64,000 nucleotides of DNA from assembly GCA_030267565.1 (NCBI GenBank), contig BRXU01000016.1, positions 1,878,501 to 1,942,500 on the forward strand, in the 5' to 3' direction. Shown in pieces: positions 24,570-37,900 of this stretch (position 1 is the stretch's first letter; every line of letters begins with the position of its first letter). The translations under genes were made by a program, and so were the position numbers. The notes under the pieces were generated by a model. The model had not been told where the DNA came from, searched no databases, and saw only the letters and a program-made list of their open reading frames with translations. This stretch comes from Pleodorina starrii. Taxonomy: Eukaryota > Chlorophyta > Chlorophyceae > Chlamydomonadales > Volvocaceae.

Positions 24570-27500
24570 CTACCCAGCCTTAAATCCATTCACGCCGCCA
24601 CCGCCGCCGCCATTCGCTCCCGCCGACGCCGGCGCCGGCCCTTCCCCTTTTTCCCCCTGCGGTATCGGCAGCGCCGCGACCACGACGGGCGCGCCGCAGC
24701 AGAGCTCCACGTCCGCGGTCGCCGGCACGGGCGGCGCGCCGATGTGGCGCTGGTAGTTTTCCCGTAGGTGCCCCAGCAGCAGCGTGCCCAGCCCGTAGCC
24801 CAGCACCACCGCGGCAAAGTAGGCGCCGTTGAAGGTCATGGCGATCAGCATCGCGAACAAGTCCAGGGTGGACACCACCACTGCGAGGGATGGAAAAAAG
24901 AAAATACCGCAGCGGAGAAGGAGGAGGAGACGGCGTGGGTGGGTGGGTGGGTGGGTGCAGCGGGGCAGCTGGAGGCGCCCAGGGGCAGCAAGTACGGTAC
25001 CGCAGCAACTGGAAAGCAAGTTAAGCAAGTTAACATATCGGTGCAGGTGAGTGGGTACCGGTACCTCGCTTCAAGCGCACCATCGGGGGCGTGACTCTGA
25101 AGCCCCGGGGACTGATCCGGTCCCGGGCTTCGAATTACCGAATCTAGAAACCCTTGATAGCACCGCCTGGGCCCCCGGGGAGCAGGACGCGGGCAGGCTT
25201 GGCTTACGTGTGATGACGGACGAGGCCAGATTCACCAGCGCCTGGCCGCCGCTGGGAAGCCACCACGGACCCGACAGCTGCGGCGGCGGCGCCAGCGGCG
25301 CGCCCAGCCGACCCGCCGCCGCCGCCGTCACCAGGATGAACTGGCCGGTGCGCAGCGCCACAGCCGCGAAGCTCATGCCCGCAATGGCGATGAAGCTGCC
25401 GACGGCTTGGCCTGAGGAGGCGGGGGAGGCAGCGATCACGGAGGAGGGTTGTGTGCCGTGTGCCGTGTGCTCCTCACATTCACCTCTCGCGGCCCTCGCA
25501 TGCGTTCGCAGGCACTGTTCGACGTTTGCGACTACCCAGGCAGGTCGACCCAGGTCGGACCAAAGAACCGGGGGCGGGCGGGCGGGGGGGCGGGCGACAA
25601 GAAATGATCCCTGGCAGGGCCCAGGGCCCCGCTCCGAAACCCAAACCAGCCGCCGCCGAAAGCCGGCGCACCTGTGGTCTTGGGCAGCCAAGGCCGGAAC
25701 AGCAGGATCTCCCGGGTGCGCTGGTGGAAGAACATGAGCATGGCGGGAATGTCGGAGGCGGACGTGCTGCCGCCGTACGCGCCCGCGCCGCTGCAGTAAT
25801 AGCTGATGCTGCCGTTCACGCCGCCCCCAGCGTCCAGCCAGCCGGACGACGCCTGGCACCACTGGGCATACGTGTCGCAGCCGTCCATGTACGGCATTTC
25901 CGTACACATGCTGGCGAGCGGCCCGATGATGTCCGGGCAGAGGTCCCAGGATCCCTGGTGGGTGGGGGGCGGGGTGGTGGTGGTGCAGGTGAGGGAGAGA
26001 CGGGGTGGGTGGGTGTGCCCGGGTGGGCGGGTGTTGTTCGCCAGCATGGGCGGTGATTAGTCGCGTTGGGCAGAGTGGCAGAGCAGAGAGAGCGCCATCT
26101 CGTGGATCTTCTCATCTAGTGGGGGGAGGAAGGCGCAGCCGCGTTGCGGGATGTGTGGATGGACGCGCGGCTTGAAGTGCAAGTGGGGAGCGGGCGAATG
26201 GGGAGGGGCAGCGCAGCGCAGCAGGCCTAAAGCGTGTCGCGTGGGTCGGACAAGGGGAGGCGCGGCGGCTTGTACGGCGAGAGGCTGGTCCTCAAAATGG
26301 GGGAAGGGGGTTCAGGGAATCCCCGGACGAGATCGGCTGCGAGGCGCGATGCTTTGGGGACTGTGGGCTGGGGTGTCGGGCGGGCAACAGGGCTGCATGA
26401 AGCGCCCCACATCCCCCTGGGCCTCGCGCCCCCCCCCCCACTACGCTCGCTCGGGAGGCGCGCGCGTGCGAATGGCCGCCGCGCACCTCCTTGCACGAGT
26501 CGCACTGCGTCATGTCCATAGAGTTGCACATCGCCCGCACAGCCGCCCGCGCCTTGTTGGTGCCGGGAAGCCTGCAGGGGGGTTATCCGGGGGGTTGCAG
26601 GGACAGGGACAGGGCGGGTACGACCAGGGCCTCAATGTACTGCAATTGTACAATACCATGGACGAGCGCCATGGATGAACATTTTAAACAAATGGCGAAA
26701 TGGGTCACTCTGTACGACAACGTTTATGGGAAGGTAGGTAGGCCAGGTCAGGTCAGGTCAGACCAGGCCAGGCGCGGGGCCGCAAAACCCTGCACGGCCC
26801 CATCCCTGCAAGTGATCACCCCCGCACGGCCCCACGGCCCCACACGTCCCTGGAACAGTGTACCGCGCCGCGCCGCGCCACGCCCGCTCCACTCACTCAC
26901 TCACCCTGGGATGGCGGGGAACTGCTTGCACTGCTGTACGACACTGGTGTTACGGCACAGCGGATTGTACGACCGACAGCCGCCCATGCCGGGCATGTCG
27001 ACGCAGATGGTGGCCAGCAGAGTCATGGGGGCGCAGAAGGAGCCGCTGACGAGGTTGGACTGCGGGGTGTGGGGGAAGGGCGGGGGGTCAGGGAGGGGGC
27101 CAAACTTAGGGTTTGACAAGTTGCTTGGGATGTACGGACGCGGCCGGATATGGATGCCGCATAGCAACCGCAACAGCAACGGGCAGCGCGCACCAACGGG
27201 CGTGGCAGCGTTTTTTGCAATTGCGAGAGAGAGAGAGAGAGAGAGAAAGAGAAATGCCGTGCGGGCAGCCTCCAACAGCCCGCGTGCTCGTGAACCCATG
27301 GCGCTGGCTGGGTGTTGGTGCGCACTAGGCCAAAGGTAAAGAAGGAGCAGCAGCAGCAGCAGGGCGTGAAATCAAGCAGTGCCATCAACCCGAACCAGCT
27401 GGGGAAGTGATCCTGCGATCCAACCACAACTGGGATCCAATTCGGAACACTCTCGCGTAAGACCACCAGCCACACGAACCCACACTCCGAAACCACTGCA

Positions 27501-30500
27501 AGGCCCCGCAACCCACTGCACACGCCACCACGAACCCCAGTCGGGTGCGCCGGCCCAAGGTGCCGCGACGGTGCCGCGAGGCGACGCGAGGAGGACCATC
27601 CGGCCCCCCTTCCCCCGCCCGGCCGCCCCACGCAGCCCCCACCTGGCACGCCGACCGCATCGTGCAGCCGGGCATGTACGGCATTGAAGTACACAGGTTG
27701 TTTATGTCGGCGGTGATGTTGGTCAGCGGGTATACGTACGACGCGCACTCGGACAGGGAGGAGTTGGTGACGCACAGAATCGAGGAGGAGGAGGAAGAGG
27801 ATCCGTTGGAGGTCGAGGGGGTGTCCTCTTTCATGACAGAGCTCGCGGGGGCCGGCAGCGGCGGCGCCGGGCTTGGCGGCGGCGGCGGCGGCGCCGGGGG
27901 CGTGCCGCAATAGTGGCTGATGCTGCTGTTTTGGCTGCCGCTGCCGCTGGCGGTTGCTGCCCAGGCGAACGACGCCTGGCACCAGGTGGCGTACACGTCG
28001 CAGCCCTCCATGTACGGCATTTCCGTACACATGCTGGCGAGGGACCCGATGATGTCCGGGCAGAGGTCCCAGGATCCCTGGCGGGTGGGGGGCGGGTGGG
28101 CGGGTGTTGGTGCAGGTGAGAGAGAGACGGGGTGGGTGGGTGGGTGTGCTCGGGTGGGCGGGTGTTGCGTCGCTTAAAATGGCAGAAAGAGAGAGAGAGA
28201 GCGCCATCTCGCTTTCGGTCTTTCGGAGGATGATAAAGGAGATACGGAGGTCTCCTTAACCAGTGGAGCCGGTGCAGTCGCGGAGCTGGGTGTGCCTGAG
28301 CCCCGCTTGCAGGTTATGCAGTCGAATGGGGTTACGAAGAGGAGGAGGAGGAGGAGGAGGAGGAGGAGGAGGAGGAGGAGGAGGAGGAGGAGAAGGAGAA
28401 GGAGAGCGGAGGGCAGGACGGCGCGGATGGAAAAGTAGGAGGAGCAGCGGAGCAGGCCAACGACATGCCTCGTGTAAGGTACCTCAACAAGGATCTGTCA
28501 GGATGGGTTTGGGGGGAGGAATACAATCCGGCTGCGTGGCACGGTGCTTTCGGGATGTTGGGCTGGGAGTGTCGGGCGGGCAACAGGGCTGCATGAAGCG
28601 CCCCACATCCCCCTGGGCCTCGCGCCCCCCCCCACTACGCTCGCTCGGGAGGCGCGCGCGTGGGGGAATGGCCGCCGCGCACCTCCTTGCACGAGTCGCA
28701 CTGGGTCATGTCCATAGAGTTGCACATCGCCCGCACAGCCGCCCGCGCCGCCGTGGTGTTTGGAAGCCTGCCGAGGGGCGGCGGGGGTTTGCAGGGACCA
28801 GGGCGGGCACGACCAGGGCGGGCACAACCAGGGATTCGTGTACGGTAATGTACGGCATGTGTGCCATGTACGATCGCCGCTGACGAACAGCACAAAGTCT
28901 GTCCGTCCATAGTACAGCATGGGATGGAAATGGCGGCCCATTTTTCGGTATCATGGTCGGAGAGGGGTCAGGGAGTGATATGCTCCTTTATATAAGAATG
29001 GTCGGAGAGGGGGGTCAGGGAGTGATAGGGGGGACGCTGTGGCTAGCCAGGTGCAGCCGCAACCCGGGCAGCAGCACATAAGCCAGCCCAGGGAGACCCG
29101 CCCCCATCCAGCCCCCATCAGCCAGCCAGGGAGACCCGCCCCGTCCCCCGCCAGGAAGCGGAACACGCCCTCCGCCCCAGCCCCCGGCTGCAGACCCAAA
29201 AGCGCGCTGCAGATCAGGACCGGAGCTGCAGGCCAGGCCAGGCCAGGTCAGGCGCGGGGCCGCAAAACCCTGGCGCGGGGCCGCATCCCTGCGGCTGCCT
29301 GGATGCAACGCGTGCAACGTTGTCACACGCCTGACACACCCGTGCCCGTGTTTTGCGGCCCACTTCCCCCGCCCGCCCTGACGGCAGTGCCCCCCGCCCG
29401 CCCGCCCGCCCGCCCGCCCGCCCCTCGCACTCACTAAGGTTCTCACCCTGGGATGGCGGGAAACTGCTTGCACTGCTGTACGACACTGGTGTTACGACAC
29501 AGTGGATTGTACGACCGGCAGCCGCCCATGCCGGGCATGTCGACGCAGATGGTGGCCAGCAGAGTCATGGGGGCGCAGAAGGAGCCGCTCACCAGGCCAG
29601 ACTGCGGGGTGTGGGGAAGGGGGGAAGGGAGATGAGAGGGCCAAATTAGTGACACAGGGTATAGCGGAGGAGCTGCAAGGCCACACCGGCAGTGGGTGGA
29701 AAAGTGGCCGCGGAGTTAAGATGGGGTATTGTCGAAGGCTGCCGCGTGCCCTGGATTACCAGTATGCGATGTATGCCCCCAATGACCTCCGGAGGGGCAC
29801 ACGGACCAACGAGCACATAAGGTGAACACCACCAGCAACCAACTAACTGACCGCAAGTTGGGTTCAACCATAAACCACCATCTCCCATGTTCCATCCATC
29901 CCCTCCCGAGACCACTCGGCCCACTACGCCCACCTGGCACGCAGACCGCATCGTGCAGCCGGGCATATACGGCATTGCCGTACACAGGTTCGCCACGTCA
30001 GCAAGGATGTTGACCAGTGGGTACTGGTAGGAGGCGCACTCGGGCAGGGAGGAGTTGGTGACGCAGAGAGGAGGAGGCGGGGGGGGCGGCTGTGGGCTGG
30101 GCGGTGGCGGACTCGGCGGCGCGAAGGCGCCAGGCATGAGCGGCGGCTGTGATGGCGGCGAGGGCGGGGGAGGGCTGGGCGGCGGGGGCGAAGGCGGTGG
30201 TGGTGACGGTCGCGGCGGCGGCGGCGAGGTCGGTGGCGGCGGCGAGGGCGGTGGTGGCGGCGAGGGCGGTCGTGGCGGCGCCACAATGCCGTTCCTGCCT
30301 TGGGGCATCAGACAGAGCACGGCCGCCGCCTGGCCGTACGTGCTGGGATAGGCCCCGGGCGTCGCCTGCCATCTGCAAAAGGCCGAGTGAGGCGCGCACT
30401 GCCCCATGTCCATGTCGTAGCAGCCCTGGCTGTACGACACTGCGTACGACAGGGGTGCGGTACACAGGCGGAGAAGGGCGGTGTGTGTGTGTGTGTGTTT

Positions 30501-32031
30501 GGATGGGAGGGTGGTCTGGGGCCCTTGGGCGACCAATGACGCGTTCAGCAGAGGAGCAAGCAATGAGGACGGATCCACTCTCAAGTAGTTGTTAACGTCT
30601 TTGGGTACCGTACAGGCCGAGTGCTTCGTGACCCACGGCCGCGAGTGCGTTTCGAATATTGGGGGGCGCAAAGCGCGTGGGGCACCGATACAAATGCAGC
30701 GAAAGGCGAGTGGAGGGTGCGGCGGGCGGCGGCGGCGGAGGCCATCTTTCCTCCTGCCACCCCTTCAGTCCAGTCGCATCCTTGACCGACCAGGCTTGCG
30801 CTCCTTCCATTCGCGCTCCTTGCCCGCTCGTGCCAACAAACCCACATCCGGCCGCGACCCATATGCACACACACAGACAGACACACCACATGCACACACA
30901 CCACGCGCCACACGTCTACCCAGCTCAGCAACCGGCGGGGCAGTGCCCCTGCGCACAGCTGCCGCGCTGGGCTGCTTGTTGTACACTGTTGCTTGCAACA
31001 CAGCAGGCAAGCGTTTGCGGACACGGCTTGACATGACGCCCCGAGAAGGCACGCGCGCTCTGGGCCCTTGCATGGGGCTGCAGGGGCTTCGAAGGCTCCA
31101 GGGGCACACACCTAGCGGGTCGGGACAGGAGGTGTCGGTGCAGTCCAGGCAGCCCAACATGGACGAGAGGTCGTACATGTCGCCACAGGCCCGGAGGTGC
31201 AGCTCCCTGATGCGCGAGGTGCTGGTGAAGTTGTACGGCGTCATGCAGCTCCGGAACTGCGCAGCGTCTGCATAGGAGGCCTGGAGCCTGCGGGCGAGAG
31301 ATGGATGTGCGGGCGGGCGGGGAAGTAAGGGCGGTGCCGCACAGGGGATTGCAGTTCTGGAGAACTGGAAAGGATGTGTTGCTGGAGTTGGGTGGAAGTC
31401 AAGAGGAACGTGGGATGCGAATGGTCGGGGGTGCCGGACCGGCCTGGCATGGCAAGGCGTGTTGCGGGGGAGGCGAGGAAGGGATGGGAGGAGCCCCAAG
31501 GCGCGTAGGCACAGGATCGGGAGTGTGCAAACGAGCTACATTTGAGGCGAGGTCCAGGCGAAGGGAGAATTGGGGAGCTCGCAGATGTCGCCTGAAGAGG
31601 CAGGCGCCGACCGTGCAAGGCGAGGGAAGGCTCGCAAGTCAAAGTACCCCCAAGTTGGCAGGCTCCCAGCGGAGCGACCCAAGGGGCGGTGGCTATCCAT
31701 GACTTGGACAGCATCTCCTAAGTGGACTTAGAGCAGTCTGGGATACTTACTGGCTGCACAGGCCGGTGGAGCTGGCGATATCGGCATCGTCACCGCACAA
31801 GCTGCTGGCGATCGTCCAGGTGGTGCACAGCGACGAGAAAATCGGCGGACTCAAGCTTTCGGTTTTACATAGTCTGTACATGCTGCACCCAATGGCCATT
31901 CGAGCCGGCTCCTTGCTGCATACTTCTGTCAATGTTGAGTGTGAGACGACGGGCGGCTCTGGGCAGGTTTGTGCAGCAGCCAAGACCACAAGTGACAGCC
32001 ACACCGAGGCGTATAAACGTAGCCAAGACAT
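24570..32031 (-). CDS. CTR2: CTR-type copper transporter with expanded Cys-Met ectodomain
   Basis: Eleven exons, minus strand: 32031-31751, 31287-31112, 30439-29934, 29601-29447, 28767-28683, 28077-27643, 27059-26905, 26571-26487, 25954-25672, 25411-25208, 24880-24570; 891 residues. A signal peptide (MSWLRLYASVWLSLVVLAAA) precedes a Cys-rich domain. Six strict CxxMxxMxxC-x5/6-C motifs follow, such as CTAMPYMPGCTMRSAC, CVDMPGMGGCRSYNPLC and CTEMPYMDGCDTYAQWC, with variants CYDMDMGQC and CNSMDMTQCDSC, joined by an SPPP linker. The C-terminus is a CTR channel: MLMFFHQ and LLFRPWLPKT before TM1, MLIAM (the MxxxM copper filter) in TM2 and GYGLG (GxxxG) in TM3. CTR trimers import Cu(I) at the plasma membrane; in Chlamydomonas CTR1 and CTR2 carry this Cys-Met motif. 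The name rests on the neighbouring soluble paralogs; CTR1 is the alternative. Confidence 0.9.
24886..24945 (-). repeat. Dispersed repeat copy abutting the last acceptor of the CTR gene
   Basis: On the minus strand it reads cgctgcggtattttc then a T-run, and ends a few bases before the acceptor at 24881-24883. It therefore forms the pyrimidine tract of that splice site. Confidence 0.7.
28337..28392. repeat. (GGA)n microsatellite in CTR intron
   Basis: About 18 uninterrupted GGA triplets lie in the intron between exons 28767-28683 and 28077-27643. The opposite strand is a pure pyrimidine run of TCC. Confidence 0.95.
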
Positions 32032-32350
32032 GCGGGCGGAGTCTTTGTCAATTGCCGATTGTAGTCGCACAATAACAAGTCCAAGCGGCCGGATCACTTG
32101 ATTGTCACCCTAATATTCAATTATTGTCGTCTTACAAACTTGCTACTCGGTCTAAAAGATGTTCGTGCTCCGCAGCAGGTAAAGTTGCACTCTTCCGAGA
32201 GTGAGCTGCAGACGGAGTTGTGCGCTGCGCTTGTAGCTAGGAACTTCGCAGGCACACACTCCACGATCGGGTTGAGTTTATACACATCAACACAATAACT
32301 CCAGCAATTTGTATTTGTGGATAGGTGTGTTGCCTCGACCGAGTTGCTCC

Positions 32351-32420
32351 GTACCGGGTACACTGTACCTCTAAAATTCTACCATACGGACAGAGTAGGC
32401 AGTTACGGATCTTTGTGTAC
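32351..32420 (-). promoter_or_regulatory. Cluster of four GTAC cores (candidate copper-response elements)
   Basis: GTAC occurs at 32351, 32358, 32365 and 32417, 320-390 bases upstream of the CTR start codon. GTAC is the core of the copper-response element bound by the SBP-domain regulator CRR1 in Chlamydomonas, which induces CTR genes under copper deficiency. Function here is inferred from density and position only. Confidence 0.45.
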
Positions 32421-33600
32421 CATTTACCTCCAGTTATACTGCGCGTAGGTCTGACTGCCAGGATGTGTGCAGGCAATGGCCAACTGGGTCAAAACATTCG
32501 AACAACGGCCGACATTTTCAAAGCTTTGGGCATCTGCAGGAAACCTGAATATTTTTACAGTTTTACTTTCTGCTGACGTGATTGCGCATTAAAAGATTCC
32601 TATGCTTGCAAGCACACACTGCACACTGAATCCTGCGCGCTGCGCCAACGGCTCAACCAGGGTGACACATGCAAACGGCTTTTGGATCCAGTTTGCGCGA
32701 TGCCTGGAATTCCTAGCCACAGTCATGTACATTTAGAATATCCACATTTCTCTTATTTTACGCGCCCCGCCAACCTTGGCCCCTGCCTGTGACGCCGCCA
32801 GAATGGGGCAGACATCAAGGTCCGAGAGGTTGAGCCCACATGCGCCATGAGGCGCCATGCGTTGACAGCGCAAGCTCGACCGAAGGCGGGACCTTCAGAT
32901 AGGTTCAGATGTAGCACCAACGGTTCGTATACCGCAACCCGCTCGACTGACTCGCCCTGTTACGTAATTGTCGTCATCAACCTCAATAATGCGGCAGTAA
33001 TCGATCCACATGGCAGCTCCTTGCACCGGCCGCGCAAGTGCCATGTTGCGATGGCGTAAGCGAGTCTATTGGGCAGGTTGCCGTCAGCAGCCTTGTTCCA
33101 GGTCCCGAGTCGGAGCAATCAGCGCGAGCGCACATACACTCCAGTGCGCCATATGTTGCTGATTCTTGCGATCCTGCTAATCCTCGCATTTTCTCACAGA
33201 AAGGTAAGCGGTTTGACTTTGCTTGCGTCTCGCGCGAATTCCGGGGCCCTAGCCACCTTCCAAGTGTACCGTAGATTTCGGAACTGCCTAGGAACTACCA
33301 GTAGGCGGGGCCCCGTAGCGGGCTCCCCCGCGGACGCGCCTCCGCCAGCACGCGCGCCAGCGCGTTTCCGCTCCATCACGTCGCTGCGTGCCGCTTATAT
33401 ATGAAGGCGCCGGGCGGGCGGTCGGTTAGCCGGCGCTGCGTCTTGTGTTGGCAACGGCAACTGAAAGGAATGCACGCGGAAAGTGCGAGCGGCAGCATAA
33501 AGTGTGCGCAGCTGACCGCAAGGAACGAAGGCGCAGCGCGCAGCACGAGCGGTTGTCAAGCAAACACTCGGACCAATGTGGTGCGGCATTGCATTCTGTG

Positions 33601-33605
33601 TTACA
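33601..33605 (-). terminator. Candidate TGTAA poly(A) signal for the 34904-41054 gene
   Basis: Minus-strand TGTAA 1.3 kb after the stop codon; the nearest I found, but rather far. Confidence 0.25.
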
Positions 33606-34903
33606 GTTTGATCTGAGAACGTGCACGGCGGTACTCGGCCGCCAGTGCACGCGTGCCGCACCACCACACTCAACGACCACGACCCGCAGCGGACAGGTGT
33701 GTCGTACCGCTGCCAAGCGCGGGTTGATGTAACGGCGGGAGCACCCATCTGAGACAAATAAAGGGAGCGAACGAAGGACGTCGCGAATAACAAAGCCACG
33801 GTTCATCCAATAAAGCCCCTGGCGACCACCACGACCACCAACCCTTCCGCGAGAAACCCTCTGGCGCTGCATTGATTGCCCAACACAGACGGAGCCAGTC
33901 TGAACAACGGAAACGAACGGAACGAGGACAAGCCTGCCCCCTGCCAACCTGCTTCCTAGCAGCTTCCTAGCCTGACGCGCGCGCACCACATGCTGTTGTG
34001 GGGAGGGTCACCGACACACCGTATAATAACTCCCCTGCTGTGCATGCCCACACAGCGGCAGCTCTTTATGCACGCTGCACTCGACCATTCGTGAGCGCCA
34101 CCACGCGGCTTCTACGTCCCGCAGCTACGGTAATCAACGCAACGCGCATGCAACCTCCGGCGTGTGCGTATGCAACCTCGCATGCAACCTCCGGCGTAAG
34201 CGTTAATAAGACGACCTAAGCGACCCCGATCTTCTTCTAAGTTATATGTGACAAATTCGGATGTTCATTATGAGTCCAAATCGCTGCATTATTCATGGCA
34301 CTTCAACGACCGAGTCGAACCGCGGCCAACTGACGAGGGCCGCTAGTTGCACAAGCCCATCAGAGTGAATCGCTCCGTAAAGCACGGCGCAGGTTGAATG
34401 GCAACACACATCATGCCATTTCGCGCATCACAGCACACATGACTCATCACCGCTCATCACCGCCATAGCTAAAATTCGCGACTTGGATGCATCCGGCGGG
34501 AAGTGCACACGCAATGCAACGAAAGGCATCTCTTTAAGAAAATGTATGCCAACGCCTCTCGCAGCCCCAAGAGACGCACCGCAGCTAATTATTGTGGGCC
34601 CGAAGCGCTACCCAGCGCTACCCGTGCACGCGGCCGACTGCTTCCATCTTCGCGCGCCAGCCCAATCAATAATACCAACGATACGGACCTACACGTTCTG
34701 CGCCACTGAGCTTGAACACAACATGTGGATGTCGCGTCGCGCGATGCATACCCACAGCAGCGTTGCAGCCGCGTGCGCCCTGTGGCGTGTCGGAGGGGCG
34801 CACTCCATCGGGAAGGACTACGACCGACGACGGGCGGCCTTCCTTGCAGGCCTCCGGGCGATGGCGGAAGCGGGCAAGAGGACGAATCGCAAGCGCCGTC
34901 AAT

Positions 34904-37900
34904 TTACTGCTGCTTCCGCTTTGGCGGCGGCGGCCGGCGGCGCGGTGACGGCGGCGGGCTCTTCTTCTTCTGAGGCGGCGGCGACCGCTTGCGCGGCGGC
35001 GGTCGCCGAGTGGACGGCGGCGGGGACGTCTTGCTGGACGACGGCGGCGGCGACTTGCGGACTGGCGGCGGCGGCGGCGATGCGCGCTTGACCGGCGGAG
35101 GTGACCGCTTGATGGGCGGCGGGGGCCGTTTCGCTGGCTGTGGCGGCGGCGACTTGGCCTTTGGCGGCGGCGATGATCGCGATGGAGGCGAGCTGGCCGG
35201 CCGCGGTGGTGGCGACCGGCTAGGCTGCATCGACGGTGGAGGCGCCTTCTTGCAGTAGTGGCTGATGCTGCTGATGCTGGTGGTGGTGTTGTTGTTCCCC
35301 GCCCCCATCTCCCAGGCTGCCGAGGCGGTGCACCAATCCCGGAAGGCGCTGCAGCCGTCCATTCCCGGCATGCCGGTGCACAGGGAGGCCAGGGCGGACA
35401 GGTAGTCGGGGCAGGACATCTGCAGGACAGCGCAGGCAGGGACACGGAGGACAGGGGGGACACGGGGGACATGGGGGACAACAGAAATGAGAAGCGGGGG
35501 GACGGCGGAAGCCGGCAGAAAGGCATTTCACGGCAAGGCAGGTCGGGGTCACGAAGCGACAAGCGAGGGGAGGGTTATATCGATCAGGTGGTTGATGAGC
35601 GTTGAGCCCCAACTGGCAGCCTGCCAGGTCACGTTATCACGCGGAGAGAGGTAAGGTCAGCGTCGACAGTCGCAGTCTGCAGCAGCACGTCAAGAGCTGC
35701 AGTTGCCAGTCATGAATAGCGCCGAAGGGAGTGGTCGAAGAAGGGAGTGGTCGAAGACACCAGCTTCAGCTGAGGGGCTACGGTAGTCTTCTGTAGGGGG
35801 AATGTGCAGTGCTCTACATCTAGAATTTCGCACGAGCATCGCAATGGAAGTCGCCTGTTCGAGCCCAACTCACATACACATATGGACGATGCAGCTGGCC
35901 TCTTGACAACCCACCCCACGTGCCCTTTACTAGGGGCCCACTCCTAGGCGCTTCCCCCGCACCTACCTGGTTACAGGTGGTGCACACCTCGGGGTTCATC
36001 TGTTGGCCCATGGCCCCGCACAACTTGACCACCGCGGCCTTGGCCTGCATGGTGCTGGGCAGCCTGCGGAGTGAAGGAAGTGGGGGAGGAGCAGGATGAC
36101 GGCAGGAGAGGTTGTTACATGGCCTTCCAGCTCCCTTTCCACCTTTGAAAAGCTAAGCAGCAGCAGCAGCAGCAGCAAGAAGAACAGCGTTATGGAGTCC
36201 ACACGGCGCGCATACAACACTCACCCTGGGATGGCGGGGAACTGCTTGCACTGCTGTACGACACTGGTGTTACGGCACAGCGGATTGTACGATCGGCAGC
36301 CGCCCATGCCGGGCATGTCGGCGCAGATGGTGGCCAGCAGAGTCATGGGGGCGCAGAAGGAGCCGCTCACCAGGCCGGACTGCGGGCCAGGTAGGGGGGC
36401 GGACAAACAATACGGGTAGCCACAACACGGGAAAGCGAATTAGTCTCAACTGCTTCACTACTCATTCTCCGCAATCAGGCACCTTCAATCCACAATTAAC
36501 AGCAGCACACATATGCAACAGAGGGGGAGGGGGAGCCAATGCTCCATGACTAAGTCTTGAGCGTCTTTGTGATGCAAGAACTATGCACGAGGATACCGTC
36601 ATACACCTCGGCCAATTTCAGTAGCGGTATGTAGTTCAAGTTTTGGTTCGGGGACGGAGTCGGGGCGGGGGCAAGAGCCAGCGACAGCGCGGGTAGTCAC
36701 GTTGGCAGCCAGCCGGGCTGGGGCCTGGCTGGGCTCGGGCCAGCTCCGGGACAAACACGCTGCTGGTCATCCTGGTTTCCTTTGACAGTAGTCACTACAA
36801 CACGCATCCAACGCACTGATACCCCGGGGCCCGTCGTTATTACCCATCGACCATCTATCGCACATACACCCACCCAACAGACTGTGCGGTACTGCCGCTG
36901 CATCCACACCGCCCACCTGGCAAGCCAGGCCGATCGTGCAGCCTGGCATGTACGGCATTGCGGTACACAGGTTGGCCACGTCAGCAAGGATGTTGGTCAG
37001 TGGGTACTGGTACGACGCGCACTCGGGCAGGGAGGAGTTGGTGACGCAAGACTGGGGTGGGCTGGGGGCTGGGGATTGGGTGGCTGGCTGGCTGGATGGC
37101 AGGGCCTGTGGAGGCGGCGCCTTCTTGCAGTAGTGGCTGATGCTGCTGCTGGTGCTGCTGGTGGTGGTGGTGTTCCCCGCCCCCATCTCCCAGGCTGCCG
37201 AGGCGGTGCACCAATCCTGGAAGGCGCTGCATCCGTCCATCCCCGGCATGGCGGTGCACAGGGAGGCCAGGGCGGACAGGTAGTCGGGGCAGGACATCTG
37301 CAGGACAGCGCAGGCAGGGACACGCATGGGGGACACGGAGGGCAGCAGGATCAGATAGCGGCAGTCGGGAAGGTCGGGATCAGCAAAGGGAATGGTGTAT
37401 ATGGGGAAGATACGGCGGGCATGGGCGGGGGAGGAGTGCACTGATGGGAGGAGGACGTTGATTGGCACACATGGGCGCGCAAGGCCATGGACAGCAGCAG
37501 GGGGGGGCACGTGCACGCAGCTCGTTGCGTTGCCGGAGTTCTGACCTACGGACAGTTTAGGAATGTGCGTGGGTCGGTAGGTAATAAGGCATGACGTGCG
37601 TGGACATGTGTGTGCGTGCGTGTATGCGTGTGAGCATTTGATAAACAGCACTGAACACATAAAAGTATCTAAGACAGCCGGATGCACGCCCTGGCGGCTG
37701 CACATTCAGGAGCTAGGGGATGGAGTTGCTTAGTAAGTCCACGTATGCTGGATGGATGGCTCGCAGTGCTTGACTTGTTACTACCGGGCATGGGGCACCC
37801 GCAACCTCGTTTGTACACACCCGCAAACCCCTGTATCCTCCTGGCCCAAGGGCTGTTACGGGGATCACCTGGGGAAGGTCGTTAGCCCCCACCCCTACCC

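Larger units (their letters stand above)
32032..34903. other. Intergenic region upstream of the CTR gene
   Basis: About 2.9 kb between the second soluble Cys-Met gene and the CTR gene. The 700 bases next to the CTR start are AT-rich and hold a GTAC cluster. No credible exon was found; the open frames listed on either strand lack continuity and conserved features. Confidence 0.55.

Noticed and set aside
25098..25145. tRNA-like ttcgaatt motif after a hairpin
   Set aside because: No anticodon arm or acceptor stem of the right spacing can be drawn.
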